From SZUA-430 sp964561925 (GTDB lineage: Bacteria > Pseudomonadota > Alphaproteobacteria > Micropepsales > Micropepsaceae), in the NCBI GenBank assembly GCA_964561925.1, contig CAZLRW010000003.1, forward strand, positions 1 through 64,000: a stretch of DNA of 64,000 nucleotides, read 5' to 3'. Both the position numbers and the translations under genes were made by a program. The stretch's first letter is position 1, and each line of letters opens with the position of its first letter. Shown here one piece after another: positions 27,665 through 36,479 of this stretch. The notes under the pieces were generated by a model. It was not told the DNA's origin and did not search any database. It worked only from the letters and a program-made list of their open reading frames with translations.

Positions 27665-27744
27665 GCGGGCAAGCATCGCACAACCACGCCCCTTGCCCAA
27701 GCGGTTGCGATCGTCTCCACTGATCGCAACAGCAAGGACCCGCC

Positions 27745-29145
27745 ATGTCAAAACCGCTCTGGGCGCTCGACGCGACCGAAACCGCGAACCTGATCAAGAA
27801 GAAGAAACTGTCGGCGCGCGAGGCGGTGGAGGCCCACCTCGCGCGCCTTGACGCCGTCAATCCGAAACTGAACGCGGTCGTGCGCGTGCTGCGGAAAGAG
27901 GCGCTCGCCGAGGCCGCGGCCGCCGACGAAGCGGTTGCCCACGGCGACCGGCTCGGCCCTCTGCACGGCGTGCCGATCACGACGAAGATCAACGTCGATC
28001 AGCAAGGCAGCCCAACCGACAACGGCGTCGTCATGCTGAAGGACTTGATCGCGAAGGAAGACAGTCCGCAGGTCGCCTGCCTGCGCGACGCCGGCGCGAT
28101 CGTCATCGGGCGCACGAACTCACCCGCCTTCGCAATGCGCGCCGTCACCGACAACGCGTTGCACGGCCTGACGCTGAACCCATGGAACAAGGAGGTGACC
28201 TGCGGCGGGTCGAGCGGCGGCGCCGGCGCAAGCCTCGCCGCCGGCATCGGCGCGTTCGCGCAAGGCAACGACATCGGCGGGTCGATCCGCTGGCCGTCCT
28301 ACTGCAACGGCGTCGCGGGCTTGCGCCCCTCGATCGGCCGCGTCGCCGCGTTCAACCCGACAGCGCCCGCGCCGCGCGCCTTCGCGGCGCAGCTCATGTC
28401 CGTGAACGGACCGATGGCGCGCTCCATCCGAGACTTGAGACTCGGGCTTCGCGTCATGTCGCAAGGCGATCCGCGCGACCCGGTATGGACGCCGGCGCCG
28501 CTCGACCCGGCGCCGCTGCAGGCCCCGCATGGCGTTGCGGTTGCGATCGACGACGCCCTGCCGCATCCGATCAAGGCGACGCTGCGCCGCGCCGCCTCGC
28601 ACTTGCAAGACGCAGGCTACGACGTCGAAGAGGTCTCGCCGCCCGGAATCGATCGCCTGAGCGAACTCTGGGCTGACATCGGCCTCGCCGAGATCGGCGC
28701 GATGCTGCGCCCAGTGATTCCCGCGACCGGCGACAAGGGCATGCAGGCGTTCATGGACGTGTTCTGGGAACTCCGGGGCAGCGGCGACTTGGCGGCGTAT
28801 CAGGCCGCGCTCCGCGAACGCGAGGCGATCCTGATCAAGTGGCAGATCTTCCTCGACACGCATCCGCTGATTCTGATGCCCGCCTGCGCCGAGCAATCGC
28901 TGCCCGTCGGCATCGACACGCAAGGCGCCGACGCGGTGAGGCGCATGCTGAACGCACTCAAATTCCAACTCGCGATCCCGGTGCTGGGCCTGCCCAGCCT
29001 CGCCATCCCGATGGGCCAGCGCGACGGCCTGCCCGACGGCGTCCAGATCGTCTCGCGCCGCTTCCGCGAAGACCTCTGCCTCGCCGCCGGCGAACTCATC
29101 GAAGCCCGCGAACCGCCGGTATGCCCTATCGACCCGAAGTGGTGA
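27745..29145 (+). CDS. Amidase signature family enzyme
   Basis: 466 residues. The Ser-cisSer-Lys triad is visible: K81 in ITTKINVD, S156 in CGGSSGGAGASLAAG and nucleophile S180 in GNDIGGSIRWPS. GPLHGVP and VIGRTNSPAFA are further amidase hallmarks. It hydrolyses an amide to acid plus ammonia or amine; GatA is less likely because GatB/GatC are absent. SD-like AAGGA precedes the ATG. Confidence 0.9.
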   Translation: MSKPLWALDATETANLIKKKKLSAREAVEAHLARLDAVNPKLNAVVRVLRKEALAEAAAADEAVAHGDRLGPLHGVPITTKINVDQQGSPTDNGVVMLKDLIAKEDSPQVACLRDAGAIVIGRTNSPAFAMRAVTDNALHGLTLNPWNKEVTCGGSSGGAGASLAAGIGAFAQGNDIGGSIRWPSYCNGVAGLRPSIGRVAAFNPTAPAPRAFAAQLMSVNGPMARSIRDLRLGLRVMSQGDPRDPVWTPAPLDPAPLQAPHGVAVAIDDALPHPIKATLRRAASHLQDAGYDVEEVSPPGIDRLSELWADIGLAEIGAMLRPVIPATGDKGMQAFMDVFWELRGSGDLAAYQAALREREAILIKWQIFLDTHPLILMPACAEQSLPVGIDTQGADAVRRMLNALKFQLAIPVLGLPSLAIPMGQRDGLPDGVQIVSRRFREDLCLAAGELIEAREPPVCPIDPKW

Positions 29146-29152
29146 AGCGTTG

Positions 29153-29198
29153 TTGAATTGACAACTAGCTCAAGTTATACTGCGATATAACACTGGAG
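29153..29198 (+). promoter_or_regulatory. mazEF promoter, operator and ribosome site
   Basis: TTGAAT (29153-29158) and TATACT (29176-29181) are 17 bases apart, a fair sigma-70 promoter. The -10 element is embedded in a perfect dyad GTTATA-N6-TATAAC (29174-29191), suited to autorepression by the AbrB-type antitoxin. GGAG at 29195-29198 is the ribosome site, seven bases before the ATG at 29206. The AT-richness stands out from the surroundings. Confidence 0.6.
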
Positions 29199-29205
29199 TG
29201 GTTTC

Positions 29206-29466
29206 ATGGGTTACCCCGCGCGCCTGCGCAAAGTCGGTGGTTCGGTCATGGTCGCGATCCCGCCCGCCGTGCTCGACGAGTTGAACTTGCAGTCAGACGC
29301 CGACGTCGACCTATCGGTCAAGAAAGGGCAGCTTGTGATCAACCCCAAGGGGCGTCCGCGCTATACGCTCGACCAATTGATAAAGGAAGGGCGGAAGGCG
29401 AAGAACCTCAAGTTCAAGGATAAGGCATGGTTGAACCGGCCCCGCGTCGGACGTGAGGTCATCTAG
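29206..29466 (+). CDS. mazE: MazE/AbrB-type antitoxin
   Basis: 86 residues. N-terminal swapped-hairpin DNA-binding domain: YPARLRKVGGSVMVAIPPAVL, DELNLQSDADVDLSVKKGQLVI; the C-terminal 40 residues (YTLDQLIKEGRKAKNL...) are the toxin-wrapping tail. Its stop codon overlaps the toxin GTG by one base (TAGTG). It would neutralise MazF and repress its own promoter. Confidence 0.9.
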   Translation: MGYPARLRKVGGSVMVAIPPAVLDELNLQSDADVDLSVKKGQLVINPKGRPRYTLDQLIKEGRKAKNLKFKDKAWLNRPRVGREVI

Positions 29467-29798
29467 TGGAGCGCGGCGACATCTATCTCGTGTCGCTCGA
29501 TCCCGCTTTCGGCCGCGAGCAACAAGGCAAGCGGCCCGTCCTCATCGTCACATCGGCGGTGTTCAACAGGTCGACCGGAGTGCCGCTGATCGTGCCCATC
29601 ACCACGGTGGGGAACTTCGCGCGCACGGCGGGTTACGCGGTCACGCTCATGGGTGCCGGCACATCGACGACAGGCGTCGCGCGTTGTGACCAATTGACGG
29701 CGCTCGATCTCCGGGCGCGCGGCGCCAAGAAGATTGAGCGAGCACCACAGTTCGTGGTCGACGAAGTGCTCGCACGCATCGGCGCGATACTCGAATAG
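29466..29798 (+). CDS. mazF: MazF/PemK-type mRNA interferase toxin
   Basis: 110 residues, start GTG 29466. ERGDIYLVSLDPAFGREQQG, KRPVLIVTSAVFNRSTGVPL, VPITTVG and the terminal VVDEVLARIGAIL are the CcdB/PemK fold; the conserved Arg and Thr of RPVLIVT lie in the catalytic pocket. Sequence-specific mRNA cleavage is expected; the cut site is unknown. Translationally coupled to the antitoxin. Confidence 0.92.
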   Translation: MERGDIYLVSLDPAFGREQQGKRPVLIVTSAVFNRSTGVPLIVPITTVGNFARTAGYAVTLMGAGTSTTGVARCDQLTALDLRARGAKKIERAPQFVVDEVLARIGAILE

Positions 29799-29800
29799 AC

Positions 29801-31879
29801 TCAATCTATCAACTTCTGCGCCAGATACACATAGTGCCTGGCCCAGCGGTCGGCGTTCATCGCGGGGTCGGCGTCGTTCGAGTGACCGCCGAACGTGTTC
29901 TCGTAGTAGATGTAGGGCGCGCCGATTTCGGCGAGCCGTGCCGAGAACTTCCGCGCATGTCCCGGATGCACGCGATCATCCTCCGTGTTCGTCGTGATGT
30001 AGGGCTCAGGGTAGGTCATATCCGGCTTCAGCTTCTGATACGCCGAATAGGCCGCGATGAACGCGCGATCGCCCGCGACGTCCGGATTGCCGTACTCGCC
30101 CGTCCACGACGCGCCGGCCGATAGCTTGTGATAGCGGAGCATGTCGACCAGCGGACTCTCGACGACGACCGCGTTGAACAACTCCGGCCGCTGCGTCATC
30201 AGCACCGTCGTCAGTACGCCGCCGTTCGAGCGGCCGTAGATGCCGAGGCGGCGCGCACTCGTCACCTTGCGCGCGATCAGGTCCTCGCCCACCGCCGCGA
30301 AATCGTCGAACGCGCGCTGCCGGTTCTCGCGCAGCGCCGATTGGTGCCACGCCGGCCCGAACTCGCCACCGCCGCGGATGTTCGCGATGACATAGGCCCC
30401 GCCGCGCTCGAGCCACAGCTTGCCCATCTCCGGCAGATAAGCCGGCGGCTTCGACAACTGAAAACCGCCGTACCCGAACAAGAGCGTCGGCGTCGATCCG
30501 TCACCCTTCATCTTCTTCGGCCGCACCAGGAAGTAGGGCACCTTTGTGCCGTCACGCGACGTCGCCCAATGTTGCTCCACCGAATGCGTCGAAGCACGGA
30601 AGCGCGCCGGCAGCGCGCGCACAAGCCCCGCCTTGCCCGCCTGCGCATCCGCCCACCAAAGTTTCGTGGGCTCGAGAAAACTCTCCGACGTCAGGAACAT
30701 CAGCGCCCCCGACTTCTGACCCGCGCGCACGACAAGCTGCGAGTCCTTCGGCAGATCGAGCCGCTTGCCCTGCCACGCCCCGCCCGTGCGCGCATAAACC
30801 TCAATCGCGCCTTTCACGTTGTCGAGCAGCTGCACCACGACGTGGTCGCGCGTGGTCTCGACCGCATCGATTGTCTGACTGGCCGAAGGTTGCATGACGA
30901 GTTCGAGCGCGAACGCGCCGGACTGCGCCCGCGCGAGATCCATCGCCACAAGCGCGCCCGCTTCGAACGTCCGGAACTTCTCCTGCAACGAAAAGATCAA
31001 CTGCCCGTCGACGAAGCCGCGCAACGTCGACTTCAGCGGCACGTCGAGCTTCACCTGTTTCCCGCCGTCGAGCAGCGTGTACTCCGCTTCGAAAAACCCG
31101 ACGCGCCGTTCGGCGATCGTCGCGCGCAGCGCGCCGTCAGCATCGCGAACGGTGCGTGGAAATACGAGCGTGTCCTTGCGCGCCCCGCGGAACACTTCCT
31201 TCGCGCCAGCCCAATCCTGCCCGCGCTTCAACAGTTTGAGCGTGAACGGATAACCCGACTCCGTCGTGTCGTCATCGGACATCGGCCGCGCGACCAGCAG
31301 CGTGTCGCGGTCCACCCACTCGACCGTTTGCTTCGCGCGATCGAGCCGGAACCCGCCTTCGACGAACGCTTTCGTCTTCGTGTCGAACTCGCGGATCTCG
31401 ACCGCATCGCCGCCGCCGTCCGACAACTCGACGAGACAGAAGCGATCCTCAGGCGCGAGACAATCGACGCGCTTCCAAAACCAATTCTTGCCCTCCGCCT
31501 TCGCGAGCGCATCGACGTCGAGCAGCGTCGTCCACTTCGGCCGCCCCGCGCGATACGAGGCAAGCGACGCATGCCGCCACAGCCCGTGCGGCTGCTTGGC
31601 GTCCTGCCAGATATTGTCGACGCCGCCCGCGCGGAATTGCGGCAGCGACAGCCGGTCTTTCGCCGTGAAGATCGCAAGCGCTTCGCGCCGGTAGGTCGCA
31701 AACCGCTTGTCGCCGTCGAGCCGCGCTTGCGCCTTCGCGTTCTCGCCCTTGACCCAATCGAGCGCCTTCGCGCCGTGCACGTCCTCGAGCCAGAGGAAGG
31801 AATCGTCGTCGCGCGTGTTCACACTGGTGCACGCCGTCATGAGAAGCGCCGCAGCGCAGGCAAGAAGGGCAATCCGCAT
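29801..31879 (-). CDS. Prolyl oligopeptidase family (S9) lipoprotein
   Basis: 692 residues. Lipoprotein signal (LLMTACTS). A seven-bladed propeller-type N-terminal domain (FLWLEDVHGAKALDWVKGEN start, typical of S9A) is followed by an alpha/beta-hydrolase domain: GYGGFQLS, NIRGGGEFGPAWHQ, nucleophile S551 in GRSNGG, Asp in NTEDDRVHPGHA and His in FGGHSNDAD. Full triad present. It should cleave proline-containing peptides in the periplasm. The gene is convergent with mazF, 2 bases apart. Confidence 0.92.
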   Translation of the reverse strand: MRIALLACAAALLMTACTSVNTRDDDSFLWLEDVHGAKALDWVKGENAKAQARLDGDKRFATYRREALAIFTAKDRLSLPQFRAGGVDNIWQDAKQPHGLWRHASLASYRAGRPKWTTLLDVDALAKAEGKNWFWKRVDCLAPEDRFCLVELSDGGGDAVEIREFDTKTKAFVEGGFRLDRAKQTVEWVDRDTLLVARPMSDDDTTESGYPFTLKLLKRGQDWAGAKEVFRGARKDTLVFPRTVRDADGALRATIAERRVGFFEAEYTLLDGGKQVKLDVPLKSTLRGFVDGQLIFSLQEKFRTFEAGALVAMDLARAQSGAFALELVMQPSASQTIDAVETTRDHVVVQLLDNVKGAIEVYARTGGAWQGKRLDLPKDSQLVVRAGQKSGALMFLTSESFLEPTKLWWADAQAGKAGLVRALPARFRASTHSVEQHWATSRDGTKVPYFLVRPKKMKGDGSTPTLLFGYGGFQLSKPPAYLPEMGKLWLERGGAYVIANIRGGGEFGPAWHQSALRENRQRAFDDFAAVGEDLIARKVTSARRLGIYGRSNGGVLTTVLMTQRPELFNAVVVESPLVDMLRYHKLSAGASWTGEYGNPDVAGDRAFIAAYSAYQKLKPDMTYPEPYITTNTEDDRVHPGHARKFSARLAEIGAPYIYYENTFGGHSNDADPAMNADRWARHYVYLAQKLID

Positions 31880-32148
31880 GTCGTCTCGCTGAAGGATGGA
31901 TCACAGGGCAGAGGCATGGAGTCTCATACCTGTATCGCTGGTCACAGCGCCAATCCCGATGACGCCGGAGTCAGGCGCGCAACCGCTTGATCGTGTTCAC
32001 GGAATCGCGAGCCAGCGCGAAATTTGTCCACTGTGCCAATGGGTTGGAATCGAGCCTGTCCCCGGTTTGCGGTGATTAACGCACCATTGACGAACTGGCC
32101 AGGCCACCCCCACTTAGCCCGCATACCCGAGGAGAGGCTCAGGAAACA

Positions 32149-33429
32149 ATGAACGACATGCTCAACAACAAGAAGTACTTGCTGGCCGGCGTCGCGGTGA
32201 TCGCGGTCGCGGCGGGCGCACTCTATTTCGGCGGCGTCTATCCGCCGTCGAGCGACCAGACCGCCGGCACGATCGTGCCCGCGGAGCGCTATCGCTCGTC
32301 GCAAGTGCAGGACGCCGACGTCACGCTCGGCGACCAGGGCGTCGCGCAGCTGATGCAGACGGATGCGTTCCAGTTGATGGTCACCGACCCGTCGTTCCGC
32401 GCGCTCGTCGCCGATCCGGGTTTCGCGGCACTCGCCGCGCACCCGAAGGCGCTTGAAGCAATCGGCCAGAATGCGGAGGCCTTCGCCGCCTTCGCGCGTC
32501 AACCGAAGGCGCTTGCAGCGCTTGCGGACAACGCTGAAGCGTTCGCGGCGCTCGCAAACGCCAAGGCGCTCGACGCCGACGCGGTGAGCGGCCTTGCCAA
32601 AGCGGTGGAAACCGACGCGGTCTCCGGCCTTGCAAAGGTCGCGGAAGACAGCGCCGTCGCGGGTCTTGCCAAGGCGACAGAAGACGCCTCGGTCAATGCG
32701 CTCGCGGCTCTCGCCGACAACGCCGCCGCATTCGCGGCCTTCGCGCGCCAGCCGAAAGCGCTTGAAGCCATGTCGAGCCACGCGAGCGCCTTCGCTGCCT
32801 TTGCGCGCCATCCGAAAGCGCTCGAAGCGATGGCGAAGAACGCGTCCGCGTTCTCGTCCTACGCCAAGAATGCGAAGTCGTTTGCCTCCGACGCCGCGTC
32901 CGCCAAGGCGGCGCACATGGCGGACAACGCCTCCGCGTTCGCGGCGCTCGCCAGGGATTCGAAAGCTATGGCCGCCCTCGAATCGGACTCGACCGCCTTT
33001 TCGGCACTCGCCGACAATGCGGAGGCTTTCGCAGCGCTCGCCAACGACACGGATGCGCTCTCCGCACTCGGCAATGCCAAGGCACTCGACGCGATGGCGA
33101 AGAATGCGTCGGCCTTCGCGGCCTTCGCTCGTCAACCCAAGGCGCTGGCAGCGCTCTCGGACAACGCCTCGGCGTTTGCCGCGCTGGGCGCGGACGCGAA
33201 AGCGCTGAGCGCGCTCGGGAACGCCAAAGCGCTCGACGCCATGGCGAAGAACGCCTCGGCCTTCGCCTCGCTTGCGGCGAACCAAAAGGCGCTCGACGCC
33301 ATGTCGAGGAACGCGGCGTCCTTCGCCTCGCTGGCGTCGAACCAAGCGTTCGCGCAAGTCGCCGCGCACCCCTCGTTCGCGTCCGCGATGAGCGACCAGG
33401 CCTTTCTGGACGCCATGTCGAAGAAGTAA
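32149..33429 (+). CDS. Membrane-anchored alanine-rich decapeptide-repeat protein
   Basis: 426 residues. A single N-terminal membrane anchor (about 10-30, LAGVAVIAVAAGALYFGG) leads to a short linker and, from about residue 75 to the end, roughly 35 tandem ten-residue units. Units alternate as 20-residue pairs, e.g. NASAFAAFAR then QPKALAALSD, with consensus x-[AP]-x-[AS]-[FL]-x-[AS]-[FLM]-[AS]-x. Composition is dominated by Ala, with periodic Phe/Leu/Met and almost no Cys or Trp. Likely an extended helical-repeat periplasmic stalk. I recognise no named family. GAGGAGAGG lies upstream, and a strong terminator follows. Confidence 0.78.
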   Translation: MNDMLNNKKYLLAGVAVIAVAAGALYFGGVYPPSSDQTAGTIVPAERYRSSQVQDADVTLGDQGVAQLMQTDAFQLMVTDPSFRALVADPGFAALAAHPKALEAIGQNAEAFAAFARQPKALAALADNAEAFAALANAKALDADAVSGLAKAVETDAVSGLAKVAEDSAVAGLAKATEDASVNALAALADNAAAFAAFARQPKALEAMSSHASAFAAFARHPKALEAMAKNASAFSSYAKNAKSFASDAASAKAAHMADNASAFAALARDSKAMAALESDSTAFSALADNAEAFAALANDTDALSALGNAKALDAMAKNASAFAAFARQPKALAALSDNASAFAALGADAKALSALGNAKALDAMAKNASAFASLAANQKALDAMSRNAASFASLASNQAFAQVAAHPSFASAMSDQAFLDAMSKK

Positions 33430-33455
33430 CACCGAATCAGAACCGTCATCGCGAA

Positions 33456-33487
33456 GCCGCCCGCACCAAGCGGGCGGCTTTTGTTTT
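33456..33487 (+). terminator. Rho-independent terminator
   Basis: GCCGCCCGC (33456-33464), a five-base loop ACCAA and GCGGGCGGC (33470-33478) form a perfect 9-bp stem, followed by TTTTGTTTT. It ends the decapeptide-repeat gene transcript and insulates the next gene. Confidence 0.9.
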
Positions 33488-33534
33488 GCCCCGCGCCTCC
33501 GCAAGCTTTGCGTTGAGGTGATTCGGGGGACGTG

Positions 33535-36468
33535 ATGCGCGCAGCGTTGCTGTGCCTGGTGTTGGCGTGCGCGCTTGGCCGTCCTCTCGCGGCCGACGAA
33601 ATCGAGATGGACCGCCTCGAAACGGAAGATCTCGACCTCCTCTATTTCGACCCGCCCCAGACCTATCTGACCCCCTATGCTGCGCGCGCCTTCCTGAACT
33701 CGATCGAGTTCCAGAAGCGCATCTTCGAGTGGAAGCCTTGGGAAAAGACGACGTTCCTGCTCAAGGACTTCACGGACTCGGGTAACGCCGCCGCCCGCGC
33801 CTCGCCGAACAACGCACTGCTGATCGACGTCGCGCCCTTGAACCAGGCGTTCGAAACGCTGACCGCGGGCGAGCGCATCTTCACGCTGATGAACCACGAA
33901 CTCGTCCACGTCGCCACGATGGATGTCTGGAACGAGGACGATGCGTTCTGGCGCAAGTTCTTCATGGGCAAGCCCATGCCCGTGGAAGAACATCCGGAAT
34001 CGATCCTCTACAATTACCTCGCCACCCCGCGCGTGAATGCGCCGCGCTGGTTCCTCGAAGGTTCGGCCGTCTTCATGGACACCTGGATGGCCGGCGGCAT
34101 CGGCCGCGCGCAGGGCGCCTATGACGAGATGGTGTTCCGCGCCATGGTGCGCGACGGCGCGCATTTCTATTCGCCGCTGGGCCTCGAAGCCGAAGGTTCG
34201 TCCGTCGACTTTCAGGTCGGCGTGAACGCCTATCTCTACGGCACGCGCTTCATCAGTTACCTTGCGCTCACGCGCTCGCCCGAACACGTGGTCGAGTGGC
34301 TGAAGCGCGGCCCCGACAGCGACGCCTACTACTCGAACCAGTTCGAGCGCGTGTTCGGCAAACCGCTGGTCGACGTCTGGGACGATTGGATCGCCTGGGA
34401 ACACGACTTCCAGAAGCGCAACCTCGAAGCCGTGAAAGCCCACCCGACGACCGCGCTCAAACGCTTGACCGCGAACGGCTTGGGCTCCGTCTCCCGTCTC
34501 TACTATGACGAGAAGCGCCAAAGCCTGATCGGCGCCTTCCGCTATCCGGGCGTCATCGCCCATGTCGGCGAACTGTCACTGAAGGACGGCAGCATCCGCC
34601 GCCTCGTCGACGTGAAGGGGCCGATGCACTACCGCGTCGCCTCGGTGGCCTATGACCCGAAAACCGCGACCGCCTGGTACACGACCGACAACTACGCCTT
34701 CCGCGACTTGATCGAGATCGACGTGGCAAGCGGCAAGACGAAGATGCGGCTCAAGGATGCGCGCATCGGCGACCTCGCGTTCAACCCCGCCGACCGCACG
34801 CTTTGGGGTCTGCGCCATCTGAACGGCTTCGTCACGCTCGTGCGCATGGACCCGCCCTATGAGGCGTGGACGCAGATTCACACCTGGCCCTACGGCGAAG
34901 TGCCGTTCGACCTCGACATCTCGCCCGACGGCGAGTTGATCGCGATGTCGCACGCCCGCGTCAACGGCGACCAGGCGCTGCGTGTCTATCGCCTGAGGGA
35001 GATGAAGGACGAGAAGCCGAAGGAAGTCGCGAGCTTCGATTTCGGCGTCGCGGTGCCGGAGAGCTTCGTCTTCGCCCCCGATTCAAAATCGCTCTACGGC
35101 AGCTCGTATTACACCGGCGTCTCGAACATCTTCCGCTTCGACATCGCCTCAGCGAAGGTCGCGGCCGTCTCGAACGCCGAAACCGGCCTCTTCCGCCCGA
35201 TCCCGCGCGAGACCGGCAAGCTCATTGCGCTCGAATACACCGGCCAAGGTTTCACGCCCGTCGAACTCGATCCGAAACCTCTGGAAGACTTAAGCGCCGT
35301 CAAATTCCTCGGCAACGAAGTCGCGACGAAACACCCGGTCGTGAAGACCTGGGCCGTCGGCTCGCCCGCCAAAATCCCGCTCGACGAGAAGATCACGCGC
35401 CGCGGCAAGTACGTGCCCTCCGACGAAATGAAGGTCGGCGCCGCCTACCCGATCGTCGAAGGCTACAAGGGTTACGCCTCGTTCGGCTGGCACCTGATGC
35501 TGGAAGACGCGCTGCAATTCGCAAAGCTCTACATGACCGCGTCCTACTCGACGACGGAATCGCTGAAGGAGGCGGAGCGTTTCCACTTCAACATCGAATA
35601 CCGCACCGTCAACGGCTACATCCGCTACTGGCACAACGACGCCGATTTCTACGACCTGTTCGGCCCGACGGAGCGCAGCCGCAAGGGCGACGCGATCCTC
35701 GCCGGTTACAAATGGCCGCTGATCTACGATCCGCCGATCCAGGCGAACCTCGCGATGGATGCGGGCTACTTCACCGGCCTCGACACGCTGCCCGGCAATC
35801 AGAACGTGCCCGCGACCGCCGACACGGTTTATTCGCTCGACTTCAAGCTCGATTACTCGGACACCGACAAATCGCTCGGCGCGGTCGATCACGAAAAGGG
35901 GTACCGCTGGGAAGTTGCCTGGGGCGCCGACAACGCGGGCGGCGAAATGTTCCCGAAGGTGCGCGCGGGCTTCGACTTCGGCTTTCCGATCGGTTGGGAG
36001 CACTCCTCGCTCTGGCTCTATTCCTCGGCGGGCTTGGCCGGCGGCGACCGTTTGAACCCGTTCACGCCGTTCTATTTCGGCGGCTTCAAGAACAACTACC
36101 TCGACGACAAGGAGACGAAGCGCTACCGCGAGTACCACACGATGCCGGGCTTCGAGATCGACGAGGTCGCCGCGCGCAACTTCGCCAAGTCCGTCGCCGA
36201 GTGGAACCTGCCGCCCATCCGCTTCGAGGACGTCGGCACGCCGAGCCTCTACCTGGGTTCGATCCGCTCGGCCGTATTCGCAGGCGTCCTTCACACCGAC
36301 ATGGGCCTTGCGACGGAGCGCACCGTCGGCAACGCGGGCGCGCAGCTCGACTTCAACTTCACGCTCGCCCACCGCCTGCCGATGACGTTGTCTTTGGGCT
36401 ACGCCGCGGGGATCGAGGATGGCGCGAAGCTCGACGAAGAGTGGCTGATCTCCCTCAAGATCATGTAG
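33535..36468 (+). CDS. Exported HExxH metalloprotease-like protein with putative C-terminal barrel
   Basis: 977 residues. Signal peptide about 1-22. LMNHELVHVATMD gives an HExxH zinc motif; about 50 residues on, PRWFLEGSAVFMDTW supplies a W-x-x-EG-x-A third-ligand helix of the gluzincin/peptidase-MA type. Residues about 300-620 show repeated beta-propeller-like strands (YDPKTATAWYTT, FNPADRTLWGL, ISPDGELIAMSH, FAPDSKSLYGS). The last 300 residues are aromatic-rich alternating strands ending ...LISLKIM, compatible with an outer-membrane barrel. Surface protease or processing enzyme is plausible, not proven. Starts two codons are possible (GTG 33532, ATG 33535). Confidence 0.7.
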   Translation: MRAALLCLVLACALGRPLAADEIEMDRLETEDLDLLYFDPPQTYLTPYAARAFLNSIEFQKRIFEWKPWEKTTFLLKDFTDSGNAAARASPNNALLIDVAPLNQAFETLTAGERIFTLMNHELVHVATMDVWNEDDAFWRKFFMGKPMPVEEHPESILYNYLATPRVNAPRWFLEGSAVFMDTWMAGGIGRAQGAYDEMVFRAMVRDGAHFYSPLGLEAEGSSVDFQVGVNAYLYGTRFISYLALTRSPEHVVEWLKRGPDSDAYYSNQFERVFGKPLVDVWDDWIAWEHDFQKRNLEAVKAHPTTALKRLTANGLGSVSRLYYDEKRQSLIGAFRYPGVIAHVGELSLKDGSIRRLVDVKGPMHYRVASVAYDPKTATAWYTTDNYAFRDLIEIDVASGKTKMRLKDARIGDLAFNPADRTLWGLRHLNGFVTLVRMDPPYEAWTQIHTWPYGEVPFDLDISPDGELIAMSHARVNGDQALRVYRLREMKDEKPKEVASFDFGVAVPESFVFAPDSKSLYGSSYYTGVSNIFRFDIASAKVAAVSNAETGLFRPIPRETGKLIALEYTGQGFTPVELDPKPLEDLSAVKFLGNEVATKHPVVKTWAVGSPAKIPLDEKITRRGKYVPSDEMKVGAAYPIVEGYKGYASFGWHLMLEDALQFAKLYMTASYSTTESLKEAERFHFNIEYRTVNGYIRYWHNDADFYDLFGPTERSRKGDAILAGYKWPLIYDPPIQANLAMDAGYFTGLDTLPGNQNVPATADTVYSLDFKLDYSDTDKSLGAVDHEKGYRWEVAWGADNAGGEMFPKVRAGFDFGFPIGWEHSSLWLYSSAGLAGGDRLNPFTPFYFGGFKNNYLDDKETKRYREYHTMPGFEIDEVAARNFAKSVAEWNLPPIRFEDVGTPSLYLGSIRSAVFAGVLHTDMGLATERTVGNAGAQLDFNFTLAHRLPMTLSLGYAAGIEDGAKLDEEWLISLKIM

Positions 36469-36479
36469 CCTTGGCCACT

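Noticed and set aside
32400..33420. Regular direct repeats resembling a CRISPR array
   Set aside because: The repeats are 30/60-base periods within one open frame encoding decapeptides; there are no conserved identical repeats with unique spacers and no cas genes.
31942..34563. An 873-codon open frame on the minus strand
   Set aside because: It is antisense to the decapeptide-repeat gene and the start of the HExxH gene, runs through a clear plus-strand terminator, and has repetitive low-complexity sequence created by the GC-rich repeats.
34866..36479. Long 5' extension of the PrsW-type gene in the same frame
   Set aside because: The extension lies in another frame of the 977-residue exported protein, is Arg-rich nonsense and lacks any domain; ATG 36480 matches the family N-terminus.
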